Source of the DNA: UBA10347 sp905182135
GTDB lineage: Bacteria > Actinomycetota > Acidimicrobiia > Acidimicrobiales > UBA10347
Reading direction: 5' to 3'
Assembly (NCBI GenBank): GCA_963925805.1
Contig: CAWUSE010000023.1
Location: 195,763 to 259,762, forward strand
DNA: 64,000 bases
The notes beneath the pieces were generated by a model. The model was not told the DNA's origin. It did no database searches and was given only the letters and a program-made list of their open reading frames with translations. How positions within the stretch are numbered: position 1 is the first letter of the stretch; each line of letters starts with the position of its first letter. The position numbers and the translations under genes are program-made. This document shows positions 36,308 to 44,774 of the stretch, piece by piece.

Positions 36308-37612
36308 ATGGGATGGGATTTCGAAACCGATCCAGAGTTTCAATCTGAACTTGATTGGGTCGAGAACTTCGTTCGCGAAGAGATTGAACCACTCGATTTC
36401 ATCGTCAAGAATCCGTATGACCTAACTGATCCGATCCGCCAAGAGATCATCCCACCACTCCAGAAGCAGGTCCAGGATCGAGGCCTCTGGGCATGCCATC
36501 TAGGACCAGAGCTTGGCGGGCTCGGGTACGGACAGGTCAAGCTGGCACTCATGAACGAGATTCTTGGGCGCGCTCATTCGGCCTCGACGATCTTTGGGTG
36601 CCAAGCACCTGATACGGGCAACAGCGAGATCCTGGCTCACTTCGGCAACGATGAGCAGAAGGAGCAGTTTCTTGAACCGCTGCTGCGAAACGAGATCGTG
36701 TCGTGTTATTCGATGACCGAACCTCAGGGCGGAGCGGACCCAAAGGTCTTTACGACGAGCGCAGTACTCGATGGTGACGAGTGGGTCATCAACGGCGAGA
36801 AGTGGTTTTCATCCAACGCCAGGTTCGCCAGTTTTCTGATCGTGATGGTGGTTACCGAACCGGACAACCCGCCCTACCAACAACAATCGATGTTGCTGGT
36901 ACCTACCGACACCCCGGGGGTCGAGATCATCCGAAATGTCGGTCTCTCCTACCATTCCGAGACTGAAGATGAGGGGACACATGCCTATATCCGGTACACC
37001 GATGTCCGTATCCCCAAAGAGAATCTGCTTGGTCCTCGTGGCGGCGGATTCATTGTCGCTCAGACACGCCTTGGCGGCGGGCGTATCCACCACGCCATGC
37101 GGACCTCGGGTCGGGTACAACGCATCTTCGACATGATGTGTGAACGGGCAATCAGTCGCACGACGCAGGGTGAACTTCTGTCCAAGAAGCAGATGGTTCA
37201 GGAGATGATCGCCGATTCATGGATCGAAATGGAAATGTTCCGACTTTTGGTTCTGCGAACGGCGTGGCGAATCGATCGGTACAACGACTACAAGTTAGTT
37301 CGCCGGGACATTTCGGCGGTCAAAGCCGCCATGCCTGGGGTCTATCGCAATATCGCGAGCCGGGCGCTGCAGATCCATGGTTCCCTTGGTGCGTCATGGG
37401 AGATGCCATTCGGCAAGGAAGTTATCGAGTCATTTCACATGGGCTTGGCCGACGGTCCCACTGAGGTCCACAAAATACAGGTTGCTCGCCGGGTGCTTGA
37501 CCACTACGTGCCGTGTGATGATCTGTTTCCGACGGGCCACCTACCCAGGCGCCGCGCCGATGCCGAGGCGAAGTACGCCGATGTACTGGAACGTCATTTA
37601 CAGACGCAGTAG
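36308..37612 (+). CDS. Acyl-CoA dehydrogenase (ACAD11-like)
   Basis: A flavin-dependent acyl-CoA dehydrogenase of 434 aa from ATG 36308; an ATG nine bases earlier is equally possible. Signatures: CYSMTEPQGGADPKVFTTSA, WVINGEKWFSSNARFA, the FAD loop LGGGRIHHAMR and the C-terminal QIHGSLGASWEMPF. This group resembles ACAD10/11 rather than FadE5-type enzymes, so it is a candidate partner for the APH-type kinase at 16641. Dehydrogenates an acyl-CoA to an enoyl-CoA. Confidence 0.92.
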   Translation: MGWDFETDPEFQSELDWVENFVREEIEPLDFIVKNPYDLTDPIRQEIIPPLQKQVQDRGLWACHLGPELGGLGYGQVKLALMNEILGRAHSASTIFGCQAPDTGNSEILAHFGNDEQKEQFLEPLLRNEIVSCYSMTEPQGGADPKVFTTSAVLDGDEWVINGEKWFSSNARFASFLIVMVVTEPDNPPYQQQSMLLVPTDTPGVEIIRNVGLSYHSETEDEGTHAYIRYTDVRIPKENLLGPRGGGFIVAQTRLGGGRIHHAMRTSGRVQRIFDMMCERAISRTTQGELLSKKQMVQEMIADSWIEMEMFRLLVLRTAWRIDRYNDYKLVRRDISAVKAAMPGVYRNIASRALQIHGSLGASWEMPFGKEVIESFHMGLADGPTEVHKIQVARRVLDHYVPCDDLFPTGHLPRRRADAEAKYADVLERHLQTQ

Positions 37613-37657
37613 CAGCGGTTGGTCCTGCACTGGTCAGAGCGCGTCGTAGATGGCAGC

Positions 37658-37879
37658 GTGGATAACGAAGCTAGCTGCAACGCCGCTGATCTGGAACAGC
37701 TAGAACGGACTATTTGTGTGGTGGCGGAGTGGCTGGAGGCGACGCTCGATGAGCAGTGCATAGTTGAGGGCCCGAAGATTGTTGCCGGACGGATTCAGAT
37801 CAAAGTGCAGCTCCGGCGTTGGCCGGTATCCATGGTCGCCCGCCGCCTGATCGGCGGGCCGCGAGTCATGCGCGCTTAG
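37658..37879 (+). CDS. Small hypothetical protein
   Basis: A 73-codon frame from GTG 37658 (an earlier in-frame ATG-like start lies at 37619). It contains a Leu-rich helix (DLEQLERTICVVAEWLEAT) and a basic C-terminus (MVARRLIGGPRVMRA). Not recognised. It starts just after the acyl-CoA dehydrogenase and could be a real small gene or chance. Confidence 0.3.
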   Translation: MDNEASCNAADLEQLERTICVVAEWLEATLDEQCIVEGPKIVAGRIQIKVQLRRWPVSMVARRLIGGPRVMRA

Positions 37880-37983
37880 TGATCTTCGCCGACATTGGCA
37901 CATAAGGGTCTGGCCACAGGGTGCGCTTGTCGACAGATGCCTTAGAGTCGGTCTGTAAGAGTCATGCGTGAAGGAGTAGGTCT

Positions 37984-38730
37984 ATGGCCACAACCGAGTC
38001 CACACTGCGTGCGGTCGGCCCGACGATCCAAGGTGTAGTCCGCCCGGACCTTCGGCCGAGTGGCGTGAATCATCTCGCTATCTCAACTACCGATATGAAG
38101 GCGCAGCTGACGTTCTGGGCTGAGGTGCTTGGTTGTCCAACTAAGGCGCTCTATTGGATGCATGGCGTGGAGAATACGTTTCACGGCTTCGTCGAGTTGT
38201 CACTCGAGTCTTACGTGGCTTTCGTGCAACATCCTGACAACTCGACCGAGATCCAGTACGGCGTTACGCATGCGGGCACGCCGGGTAGCCCGGTCACTGG
38301 TGGCGCGACTCAACACATAGCGCTTCATGTCGACACGCTCGATGAGGTACTCGCCATGCGCGACCGCATCCGATCGAATGGATTGCAGGTTATGGGACCC
38401 ATCGACCATGGATTCTGCAAGTCAATCTATTTTGCTGGCCTCGAAGGTTTGAGCCTTGAGGTTTGCTGCGGACGAGCGATAGACGAACGCCAGTGGATCG
38501 ACCCCGAGGTCCAGGATCTGTGTGGTATTTCCCCCGAAGAGTTGGCCGCGCTCAAAACGCCTGCGCCGCTCGACGTTGACCGGCACCCAGTGCCGCAACC
38601 CGTAACCAATCCGGCGATGCCACAGATGCATTATCCCCCCAAGGTCTACGAAGCCATCATGGGCAGGAGCGATGGCGATATGTGGGCCGATGCCAGCGAG
38701 ACGACGCCGCCCGTCACACTTCCGGACTGA
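37984..38730 (+). CDS. VOC-family (glyoxalase/extradiol-dioxygenase-like) protein
   Basis: A 248-residue vicinal-oxygen-chelate protein. The first beta-alpha-beta-beta-beta module starts GVNHLAISTTDMKAQLTFW and the second is GGATQHIALHVDTLDEVLAM, both with the His of the metal site; the third ligand is likely Glu in GLSLEVCC. The C-terminal 70 residues are an unrecognised tail. Such proteins bind a metal and act on lactoylglutathione-like or catecholic substrates. A GAAGGAG ribosome site (37970-37976) supports ATG 37984. Confidence 0.82.
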   Translation: MATTESTLRAVGPTIQGVVRPDLRPSGVNHLAISTTDMKAQLTFWAEVLGCPTKALYWMHGVENTFHGFVELSLESYVAFVQHPDNSTEIQYGVTHAGTPGSPVTGGATQHIALHVDTLDEVLAMRDRIRSNGLQVMGPIDHGFCKSIYFAGLEGLSLEVCCGRAIDERQWIDPEVQDLCGISPEELAALKTPAPLDVDRHPVPQPVTNPAMPQMHYPPKVYEAIMGRSDGDMWADASETTPPVTLPD

Positions 38731-38800
38731 GTGAAGAACTGCGAGCGTGAGTTCCAGAAGCTGGCATGCACTGCCGATGCGCGACTGTGGTGGTGATGTG

Positions 38801-39739
38801 TTACTGCATTAGTTCGTCGCGACGAGCGGCAAGTTCTCGCAACATCACCTCATGGTCGCCAACCAGGCGCAGAACGACATGGTTTGCGCCCGCAGTCACG
38901 TAGCCCCTAATGAACGCGATGACCTTGTCGATGGAACCGCCACAGCATCCTTGAAACGAGCGCATGACAGCGGGAGGGGCGCCGTAATAATTATGCAGAT
39001 AGTGATCGATAGAGGCTTCAGCAGCCGCCGCATCGGCCTTAATCGCGACAGTGAGATATATCGCTGTTGTCAGGTCTGCAGGATCTCGTCCAGCCTTCAC
39101 TGCAGTAGTGACGAAGTGCTGCTGGCGTTGGCCGAATGTCTCGGCATCAGGACCGATAGGAAACCAACCGTCGTAGTGTTTGGCGGCCCGTTCGATACCG
39201 ACCTCAGCACCAGCGGCGAGCCAGATAGGCGGTCCACCGGAACGATGGGGGACAGGAGCCAGGACTCCTTGATCGACCTTCCAACGTCCGTCCCATGTCA
39301 CGGCCTCGCCCGACCACAACTGTTTAGCGAGTCGAAGGCCCTCCATCATCTGACCGACCCTTCCATCGAATGGAACTCCGGCGGCCGCAAACTCGGAACG
39401 AATAGCGGGCGTATCGCCAGCAATCCCGACGCCAAGGATGAGACGCCCCTCGCTGAGCTGGTCGAGTGTGGCTATTTGGTGAGCAAGTAACACTGGATTA
39501 CGAAGCGCTGGAAGTAAGACGGCAGGGCCTAGTTCGACATCGGGGACCGCAGCAGCAACGGCGGCGAGCAACGTCAGCGGGTCATGGCGCGGCCGAGCGA
39601 GAAGCGAGTCCCCGACCCAGATCGAATCAAACCCCAGACCTTGTGCCAGCCGAGCGGCGTCGAGCAGCGAGCCAGTCTGTGGGCGGCCGCTCATGATGTT
39701 CTCGCGAGTGGGCAGGAGGTAACCAATTTTGGTACTCAT
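38801..39739 (-). CDS. LLM-class F420-dependent oxidoreductase
   Basis: A 312-residue luciferase-like TIM-barrel oxidoreductase. KIGYLLPTRENI is the N-terminal strand, FDSIWVGDSLLARP the first substrate-side segment, and GRLILGVGIAGD the cofactor-side motif. Actinobacterial members mostly use F420 rather than FMN, but cofactor choice cannot be proved here. A second homologue lies at 42005. The reaction is unknown. Confidence 0.87.
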   Translation of the reverse strand: MSTKIGYLLPTRENIMSGRPQTGSLLDAARLAQGLGFDSIWVGDSLLARPRHDPLTLLAAVAAAVPDVELGPAVLLPALRNPVLLAHQIATLDQLSEGRLILGVGIAGDTPAIRSEFAAAGVPFDGRVGQMMEGLRLAKQLWSGEAVTWDGRWKVDQGVLAPVPHRSGGPPIWLAAGAEVGIERAAKHYDGWFPIGPDAETFGQRQQHFVTTAVKAGRDPADLTTAIYLTVAIKADAAAAEASIDHYLHNYYGAPPAVMRSFQGCCGGSIDKVIAFIRGYVTAGANHVVLRLVGDHEVMLRELAARRDELMQ

Positions 39740-40060
39740 GGCACCCAGTCCAGTCGACAGGACCAGCCAACGCCAAGACCGCGCATAGAGCCGGACTGTC
39801 GAGCGGCCTAAACGACGTTCGCTGACGCGTCTCCAACGAACGCCACCTTTCCCGTAGGTGTAGTCGCTAAGGAGCGGGCCTCAGGAGCTGGTGAACCGTC
39901 TAGCGACGGACCAGTTGGTGAAGCCCGCTTCCGGTCCACCGGAGCGGGCGTGCGCAACGAAGCCGATCACGTCACGATCGTTGTGCTGCTGAGAGCGCTG
40001 CAGGAATCGGGCCACGCTCATCTACGGTTCGTGACCGAGGCCTATGCGCTTATGGAGCCG
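39740..40060. other. Intergenic with strong hairpin
   Basis: About 320 bases between two minus-strand genes. It contains the hairpin listed at 39923-39949 and, on its upper end, the promoter of the LLM gene. No gene was recognised. Confidence 0.4.
39923..39949 (-). terminator. Probable terminator hairpin after dehalogenase gene
   Basis: GCCCGCT (39923-39929) pairs with AGCGGGC (39943-39949). CCGG (39931-39934) pairs with CCGG (39939-39942), with a one-base bulge at 39930. The loop is TCCA. It lies about 110 bases downstream of the dehalogenase stop on the minus strand. There is no T-run, so termination is inferred. Confidence 0.45.
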
Positions 40061-40939
40061 TTACGAAGACTGGAGCCCAGGAAGCCAGCCAGCGATCGCT
40101 TCACCGATCTCGTCGGCGCTGTCTTCTTGGATGAAGTGAATGCCTGGCACGGTGGTTTCTGTCTGGTTTGGCCAGGTGCGCACAAACTCGCGTTGGGACC
40201 CGGTCAAGATCGTTCCCGGCTCGGCATTGATGAAGAGCTTTGGTACGTCGCTGGTCGAGAGCCAGTCGGCATAAGCCTGGACGATCTCGACGACGTTGGC
40301 CGGTTCGCCGCCCAGAGGGATCTGGCGGGGCCAAGTGAGAGTCGGGCGGCGGTGTTCAGGCTCGATGAATGGTCGGCGGTACTCGTTCATCTCTTCCTCG
40401 CTCAGGGCTCGAATAATCGATGCAGGTAGGATGGCTTCGACGAAGAGGTTCTTCGCTATGACCATCTCTTCGCCAGCGTCGGACCGCATGGCCTTGAAGA
40501 TGTCGGTGGCGCCGTCGGGCCATTCGTCCCAAGTAACTGGGCGAACAATGGCCTCCATGAAGACGATGCCTGCCACCCGATCGCGGTTTCGGTTCGCCCA
40601 GTCGAAGCCAAGCGCTGAGCCCCAGTCATGGATTACAAAAGTGATGTTGTCACCCAGGTCGAGCTGATCGAGCAAACCGTCTAGGTACTCGCGATGTTCG
40701 ACGAAGGTGTAGGAATCAGGGCCTGTGTCATCGAGTTTGTCGGAGTCACCTTGGCCGATTAGGTCAGGTGCGATACAGCGTGCCTGACCAGAGACGTAGG
40801 GGATGATGTCGCGCCACAGGTACGACGATGTCGGGTTGCCATGCAGGAACACGACCGGTTTTCCGGTCCCCACGTCGTGATAGGCCATCTGCTTGCCGTT
40901 TACTGTCTTGTACTGCTTGCTCAATGGTGCGGTGCTCAT
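40061..40939 (-). CDS. Haloalkane dehalogenase (HLD-II-like)
   Basis: A 292-residue alpha/beta-hydrolase matching haloalkane dehalogenases such as LinB/DhaA. Visible catalytic set: nucleophile Asp105 and halide-binding Trp106 in HDWGSALG; Asn35 in HGNPTSSYLW, the second halide ligand; catalytic acid Glu129 in FMEAI; and His268 in GIHFIQED. Hydrolyses a terminal haloalkane to an alcohol plus halide. It is read divergently from a TetR regulator only 35 bases away, so halide- or alkane-responsive control by that repressor is likely (inference). Confidence 0.9.
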   Translation of the reverse strand: MSTAPLSKQYKTVNGKQMAYHDVGTGKPVVFLHGNPTSSYLWRDIIPYVSGQARCIAPDLIGQGDSDKLDDTGPDSYTFVEHREYLDGLLDQLDLGDNITFVIHDWGSALGFDWANRNRDRVAGIVFMEAIVRPVTWDEWPDGATDIFKAMRSDAGEEMVIAKNLFVEAILPASIIRALSEEEMNEYRRPFIEPEHRRPTLTWPRQIPLGGEPANVVEIVQAYADWLSTSDVPKLFINAEPGTILTGSQREFVRTWPNQTETTVPGIHFIQEDSADEIGEAIAGWLPGLQSS

Positions 40940-40950
40940 TCGCCGAGTTT

Positions 40951-40966
40951 GGTAGCGCCTGCTATC
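40951..40966. promoter_or_regulatory. Candidate TetR operator between dehalogenase and regulator
   Basis: GGTAGC-GCCT-GCTATC is an imperfect inverted repeat (5 of 6 pairs match) in the 35-base gap between the two divergent starts. It is a candidate repressor site that could control both genes. Other palindromes cannot be excluded. Confidence 0.3.
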
Positions 40967-40974
40967 TTTGTCAA

Positions 40975-41559
40975 ATGGGCCGGCCCCGCAAGTTTGAAGA
41001 TGATGAAGTCGTGGCGCGCGCTACGGACCTTTTCTGGAGGGATGGCGTCGATAATGTGTCGATTCGTGATCTCGAATTGGCGCTGGAGCTGAAGGCTCCG
41101 TCGATCTATCGCCGCTTCACAAGCAAAGAGCGGCTGCTCGATGCGTGTTTGGATCGTTACATCGTTCTCTCGGTTGGTGGGCGTATTCGACACATCCTCG
41201 AGACGGCCGAGCAACCGCTTGAAGGGCTCAGGGAATTCTTCACCTCGGTACTCGAGCCTCACCCGTGTGAGACCGATCTACGTGGCTGTCTTCTGACGAA
41301 TACCACAGGCCGCCACAAGATGGCCTCATCGCATACCCAGCAAACGATTGATGGCGGCTTCCACACGATCGAACGTGCTTTTCGCTGTCAGCTCGAACGA
41401 GCACAGCAGGCCGGTCAGCTACACGATGGCGCCGACCCCGAGGCGCTGGCGAAAGTCCTGTTGTTATCGTTTCAGGGATTGTTGGTGCTTGCCCGATCAG
41501 GGGCTGCCGACTTGTCCAGCACAATCGACGCCGCGTTTGACGCGCTGATCCCCAGTTAG
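40975..41559 (+). CDS. TetR/AcrR-family transcriptional regulator
   Basis: A 194-residue repressor with an N-terminal TetR helix-turn-helix (MGRPRKFEDDEVVARATDLF, then SIRDLELALELKAPSIYRRF) and a C-terminal ligand-binding, dimerisation domain (about residues 70-194). ATG 40975 is the first start compatible with the family; upstream codons are not TetR-like. It is divergent from the haloalkane dehalogenase and probably controls it, itself and perhaps the DUF1330 gene downstream. Confidence 0.9.
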   Translation: MGRPRKFEDDEVVARATDLFWRDGVDNVSIRDLELALELKAPSIYRRFTSKERLLDACLDRYIVLSVGGRIRHILETAEQPLEGLREFFTSVLEPHPCETDLRGCLLTNTTGRHKMASSHTQQTIDGGFHTIERAFRCQLERAQQAGQLHDGADPEALAKVLLLSFQGLLVLARSGAADLSSTIDAAFDALIPS

Positions 41560-41608
41560 CGCCTTGATCTACCCAAATTCGTTCGCCACCATTTTCTAGG
41601 AGATCCCC

Positions 41609-41926
41609 ATGTCTGATGCAACAACAACTCCCATGTACTTCATTGCTCACTTCACCGTGCACGATGCCGATGGCTACCGTTCATACGAGAAGGGTTTCTT
41701 CCCAGTGCTGAAGCCGTACGGCGCTCGCTTTGTGACGTTCGATGACGGGGTCACCGTGCTTGAGGGTGAACGCGCCGAAGGCCGCACCGTAATTATCGAG
41801 TTCCCGTCCGAAGAGGTACTGATGCAGTGGTGGAACTCGGCTGAATACACCGAACTAGCGAAGCTGCGCCATGCCAGTGTCACAACCCACTCGGTCAGCG
41901 TCGTTCATGGCATGCCTCCTCGCTAA
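41609..41926 (+). CDS. DUF1330 family protein
   Basis: A 105-residue dimeric alpha/beta-barrel (ferredoxin-like) protein. FIAHFTVHDADGYRSYEKGF and VIIEFPSEEVLMQWWNSAEY are DUF1330 hallmarks. TAGGAGA lies ahead of ATG 41609. The family is of unknown function and often near catabolic genes; the gene is 49 bases from the TetR gene and may be in its regulon. Confidence 0.87.
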   Translation: MSDATTTPMYFIAHFTVHDADGYRSYEKGFFPVLKPYGARFVTFDDGVTVLEGERAEGRTVIIEFPSEEVLMQWWNSAEYTELAKLRHASVTTHSVSVVHGMPPR

Positions 41927-42004
41927 CAGAGCGCTGAGTCGCCCAGCGTCGCCGCGGATGGGACTGCTGTCGCACACGGGATGGATCAACGCAACAGGCC
42001 GTTG

Positions 42005-42874
42005 CTAAACGTCGGCGTACTTCTCGATTGTGTCAGCCCAGCCGAGTGCGTCGTCAGGACTACTGATGACGGTGTCCAACCCGGTCACATTCGAGACGGG
42101 AACCACGAGTCGTGAGATGCCTTGTGCCGCAAGTTTCGGAATGTCGTCGAGATCCTGGGGCAGAGCGGCAGTGAATTCGATCGCGCTGGGATCGCGGTCA
42201 TGCTCTTCGGCGGTTGAGCGGACCAGGTCGAAGAGCTCTTGTGGTGCCCCTCGGGCCGGGAAGTAGCCGTCGCCGAGCCGACCAGCTCGGCGTGCTGCGA
42301 TCTTGCTGTCGCCGCCGATGATGATTGGCACCGAACCCTGGGCTGGTTGGGGTCGACAATAGGTGTTGTCGAAGTTGATGAACTCGCCGTGAAAGGTTGG
42401 GCTCTCTGCGGTCCACAGTTCACGCATTGCAGCTACGTACTCGTCTGTTCGCGCGCCGCGGTCGTCGAAGGAGGCACCGATGGCGTCGAACTCTTCGCGC
42501 ATCCACCCGACGCCGATACCTAGCAATACCCGTCCGCCAGAGAGGTGATCGAGTGTCGCGACTTGTTTAGCCGTGACGACAGGGGAGTGCTGAGGCAGGA
42601 TCAACACGGCTGTACCGAACTTGATCGTCGAGGTCACCGCTGACATGTACGTCATCCAGATCAACGGATCGGGCAGGTCCAGGTCGTCGACGCCGCCCGC
42701 CATCTTGCCGCTCGGGCTGTATGGATACGGGGATTTATAATTGGCTGGCACCACGGTGTGCTCAATCGTCCACGCGGTGTCGAAGCCAGCTGATTCGCCA
42801 GCCTGCACGAGTTCGGTGGCCGCGGCCGCGTGCACATATGGCCCAGTGTTGCAATAGCGCAGTCCGAACTTCAT
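42005..42874 (-). CDS. LLM-class F420-dependent oxidoreductase
   Basis: A 289-residue luciferase-like protein. KFGLRYCNTGPYVH is the first strand, FDTAWTIEHTVVPANYKSPYPYS a characteristic segment, and GGRVLLGIGVGWMREEFDAI the cofactor-binding part. Closest to the Rv2161c-like/TIGR03619-type F420-dependent oxidoreductases by pattern. Substrate unknown. Related to, but not a duplicate of, the gene at 38801. Confidence 0.87.
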   Translation of the reverse strand: MKFGLRYCNTGPYVHAAAATELVQAGESAGFDTAWTIEHTVVPANYKSPYPYSPSGKMAGGVDDLDLPDPLIWMTYMSAVTSTIKFGTAVLILPQHSPVVTAKQVATLDHLSGGRVLLGIGVGWMREEFDAIGASFDDRGARTDEYVAAMRELWTAESPTFHGEFINFDNTYCRPQPAQGSVPIIIGGDSKIAARRAGRLGDGYFPARGAPQELFDLVRSTAEEHDRDPSAIEFTAALPQDLDDIPKLAAQGISRLVVPVSNVTGLDTVISSPDDALGWADTIEKYADV

Positions 42875-43147
42875 CTAAATCCCCTTGGTGTGTGGTGGCC
42901 TGACCCTAGAGGTGACGACCGAGTACGCCCAAAGCACCGTGGACTCAAAGCAGAGAAACTCTGGACCTGCAAAGCACTCCGAGCAGTCGTTGGCGGTTGT
43001 TGCGGCGCAGTGCCAATACGTTTCGTCAACAAAACAGCGACCAACAATCGAATGTCGACACGGCCGAGCTACATCCATGAACAACCATTTTACCGGCTCG
43101 TGGGTGCCCGAAATCTCTGCGCCTTGGTTTCTGGTTGGCCTGCATGC

Positions 43148-43726
43148 TCAGCCAGAGACGCGTCCGCCCTTGAACACAAAGTCGCTGACTGGCTTGCGGT
43201 CGCTGGCTTGTTCCTTCCGCTGTAGTGCTTCAGGTAACGCGGAGACATCGCCCTGGTGCCCAAGGACGAAGCCGCAGAGAATCTCGGTCGTGTCACGGTC
43301 CGCTCCTGTCGCTTCGTATGCAGCGTCGAGGTCGACGCCGCCGAGCAGGTGAACCGACAATCCGAGCATCGTTGCTTGAAGCGTCAAGCTCATCATCGCT
43401 GCGCCGGTATCGAAATCGCGTGTCCTGGCCATGAAGTCTTCGAGGTCGGTGCGCGCCAGGACCAGACCCACAACAGGCGCAGCGGCAGCCCAACCGCGAT
43501 TGAAGTCCATGAACGAATCAAGGATCGGCTGGCGGCCATCACCATTGGTGTCATAGGCAAACAGCCACGGTTGGTTATTCATCCATGAAGGCGCCCAACG
43601 GGCGGCCTCGAAGAGGGCGTCCAGCTGCTCGTTAGTTACGGCTTCAGCGCTGAAGGATCTCGGTGACCAACGGTCCAGGAAAACACTGTTTGTCAACGGA
43701 GAGGAGGCGGTACGTCCGGTTGTCAT
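43148..43726 (-). CDS. Nitroreductase-family flavoprotein
   Basis: A 192-residue FMN-binding protein. RWSPRSFSAEAVTNEQLDAL is the usual N-terminal motif (R-x-S-x-R), AARWAPSWMNNQPW the FMN-binding helix, and the C-terminal ILCGFVLGHQ the dimer strand. Reduces nitroaromatics or quinones, or dehydrogenates, depending on subtype. Its start overlaps the stop of the fumarylacetoacetate-hydrolase gene (ATGA), so both are co-translated. Confidence 0.87.
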   Translation of the reverse strand: MTTGRTASSPLTNSVFLDRWSPRSFSAEAVTNEQLDALFEAARWAPSWMNNQPWLFAYDTNGDGRQPILDSFMDFNRGWAAAAPVVGLVLARTDLEDFMARTRDFDTGAAMMSLTLQATMLGLSVHLLGGVDLDAAYEATGADRDTTEILCGFVLGHQGDVSALPEALQRKEQASDRKPVSDFVFKGGRVSG

Positions 43727-44607
43727 TGGTTTGCTGCTTCCAACGGATTGTCTGCGAGATAGTCGCTGACACGAACACAGCGATTCTCCATCGTGCCGAT
43801 ACCAGCGATAGCGGTGGTGATCACGTCTCCGTGAGCCAGGAACGTGCCGCTGCTAGCTCCAACACCTTCCGGGGTTCCCGTGAAGATAATGTCGCCAGGA
43901 ACGAGCGTGGTGATGCGCGACAGATAGGCGATCAAGGTGGGGACATCGAAGATCAGGTTCGCTGTCGTGTCGTCTTGACGTGTTTCGCCATTAACGGTCG
44001 TGACGATACGCATTGCGTCGCGGTCCTCGATCTCGTCGAGCGAAACCAGGACGGGGCCAGTCGGGCCAAAGGTGTCGAACGACTTACCCAAGTCGAAGTG
44101 TGGGGGCTTGGCCGCGAACTGGGTCGCACGATCAGAAATATCCTGGCCGATCATCACTCCGAGGACGTGGTCCCATGCGTCAGTTTTGGCGATGTCCTTG
44201 CCGCTGGTGCCGATAACGACGACGAGTTCACCCTCGTAATCACACGTATCGCTTCGTAACTCAACTTTGGCTTTGGGGCCAACAAGACACGACGGGAACT
44301 TGGTAAATACCAGAGGGGCATCGGGCACATCCATGGAGGACTCATCAGCGTGCTTCTGGTAGTTAAGGCCAACACCAAACGACTTTTGCGGGCGCGGAAT
44401 TGGCGGCCCAAGGGTTACATCGGACACCAGTCCTGTGGGCCGATGACCAACAAGTACCGATGACAACTCGGTCAATTCTCGTGCCTTCGCGACGGCCACC
44501 ATTGGATCGGCATTGTCAGTGTTGCCGCTTACGTCTGCCAGGTCGTGGTAATGGTCGCCGTCGATCAGCGCAGCACGCCCATCGATGTTTGCCAATCGAA
44601 ATCCCAT
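43723..44607 (-). CDS. Fumarylacetoacetate-hydrolase family protein
   Basis: A 294-residue FAH-fold hydrolase. The metal-binding acidic residues appear in CDYEGELVVVIG; the C-terminal ITTLVPGDIIFTGTPEGVG is the conserved oxyanion segment. Typical reactions are cleavage of acylpyruvates or decarboxylation and hydration in aromatic-ring meta-cleavage pathways. The operon with a nitroreductase suggests degradation of an aromatic or cyclic compound (inference). Confidence 0.9.
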   Translation of the reverse strand: MGFRLANIDGRAALIDGDHYHDLADVSGNTDNADPMVAVAKARELTELSSVLVGHRPTGLVSDVTLGPPIPRPQKSFGVGLNYQKHADESSMDVPDAPLVFTKFPSCLVGPKAKVELRSDTCDYEGELVVVIGTSGKDIAKTDAWDHVLGVMIGQDISDRATQFAAKPPHFDLGKSFDTFGPTGPVLVSLDEIEDRDAMRIVTTVNGETRQDDTTANLIFDVPTLIAYLSRITTLVPGDIIFTGTPEGVGASSGTFLAHGDVITTAIAGIGTMENRCVRVSDYLADNPLEAANQ

Positions 44608-44774
44608 AGAAACGTTTCTCCTTTGTTTGCACGCTCAGGCCACCGAACGCAGTGCATCCTGCGGTTGGACTAGCCCGTGCGCATGGCGACCATCATTGCC
44701 GACACGGCAGGGTGAAGTAGGCAACGTGTGCCACTGATTAGCTGCACGAAGCCTTTCTGCTAGAGAATCGGCTA

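Noticed and set aside
39950..40429. Plus-strand frame antisense to the dehalogenase
   Set aside because: It lies opposite the well-supported haloalkane dehalogenase gene and has no family features.
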